NCBI GenBank assembly: GCA_036847245.1
Contig: DAIUAL010000056.1
Coordinates: forward strand, 1-17,081
Reading direction: 5' to 3'
DNA from: UBA4661 sp002405405
GTDB taxonomy: Bacteria > Bacteroidota > Ignavibacteria > Kapaibacteriales > UBA4661
DNA: 17,081 nucleotides
Position numbers and translations under genes: made by a program
Notes under the pieces: generated by a model
Told to the model about the DNA's origin: nothing
What the model saw: only the letters and a program-made list of their open reading frames with translations
The model's database searches: none
Shown here: piece after piece, positions 17,060 to 17,081 of the stretch
How the letters are laid out: the number at the start of each line of letters is the position of its first letter
How positions within the stretch are numbered: position 1 is the first letter of the stretch

Positions 17060-17081
17060 GTCTCTGAGCCTCTTTTCGAAG
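17057..17081 (+). other. In-frame nonsense codon in gyrB and continuing gyrB sequence
   Basis: TAA at 17057-17059 is followed in the same frame by codons for V-S-E-P-L-F-E up to the window end, which fits the GyrB consensus that follows ...ITVK. A single T-to-A change at 17057 would restore the expected lysine codon. So gyrB very likely does not end here by design. Confidence 0.75.

Overview
This is a chromosomal housekeeping window from a bacterium of the Bacteroidota/Chlorobiota (FCB) group. Three things point there. SprA, the outer-membrane translocon of the type IX secretion system (T9SS), is restricted to that group. The one well-formed promoter, upstream of sprA, has the Bacteroidota layout TTTG-N19-TAnnTTTG instead of -35/-10 boxes. 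Most starts lack a Shine-Dalgarno sequence. PurS and PurQ are separate small proteins rather than parts of one long fused PurL, which leans towards a Chlorobiota, Ignavibacteria or Kapabacteria-like lineage more than typical Bacteroidia. The lineage is an inference, not a proof.

Layout. Positions 1 to about 12860 hold nine genes, all on the minus strand. Read in transcription order (right to left) they are psd, pssA, purS, purQ, cdaA, pcm, miaA, a PBP4-type D-Ala-D-Ala carboxypeptidase (dacB), and the N-terminal 1861 codons of sprA, which runs off the left edge. From 13299 to the right edge four genes lie on the plus strand: dnaN, recF, a DUF721/DciA-type gene and gyrB. The two blocks diverge from a 438-bp gene-free stretch (12861-13298). 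A full strand switch next to dnaN-recF-gyrB suggests a nearby replication origin, but dnaA is not in the window and I see no convincing DnaA-box cluster.

How the genes work together. psd and pssA are consecutive steps making phosphatidylethanolamine. purS and purQ are the two small subunits of FGAM synthase and overlap. cdaA makes c-di-AMP; pcm repairs isoaspartyl residues and overlaps miaA, which modifies tRNA A37. dacB trims peptidoglycan. sprA builds the T9SS pore. The right block is the sliding clamp, the RecF gap-repair ATPase, a probable helicase loader and the gyrase ATPase subunit.

The most unusual observation is in gyrB. The reading frame hits TAA at 17057-17059 exactly where the family has a conserved lysine, and the same frame continues after it with recognisable GyrB sequence (VSEPLFE) to the window end. 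This is either a sequencing or assembly error or a real in-frame nonsense codon in an essential gene. I found no CRISPR array, insertion sequence, tRNA or rRNA, and no clearly new multi-gene system.
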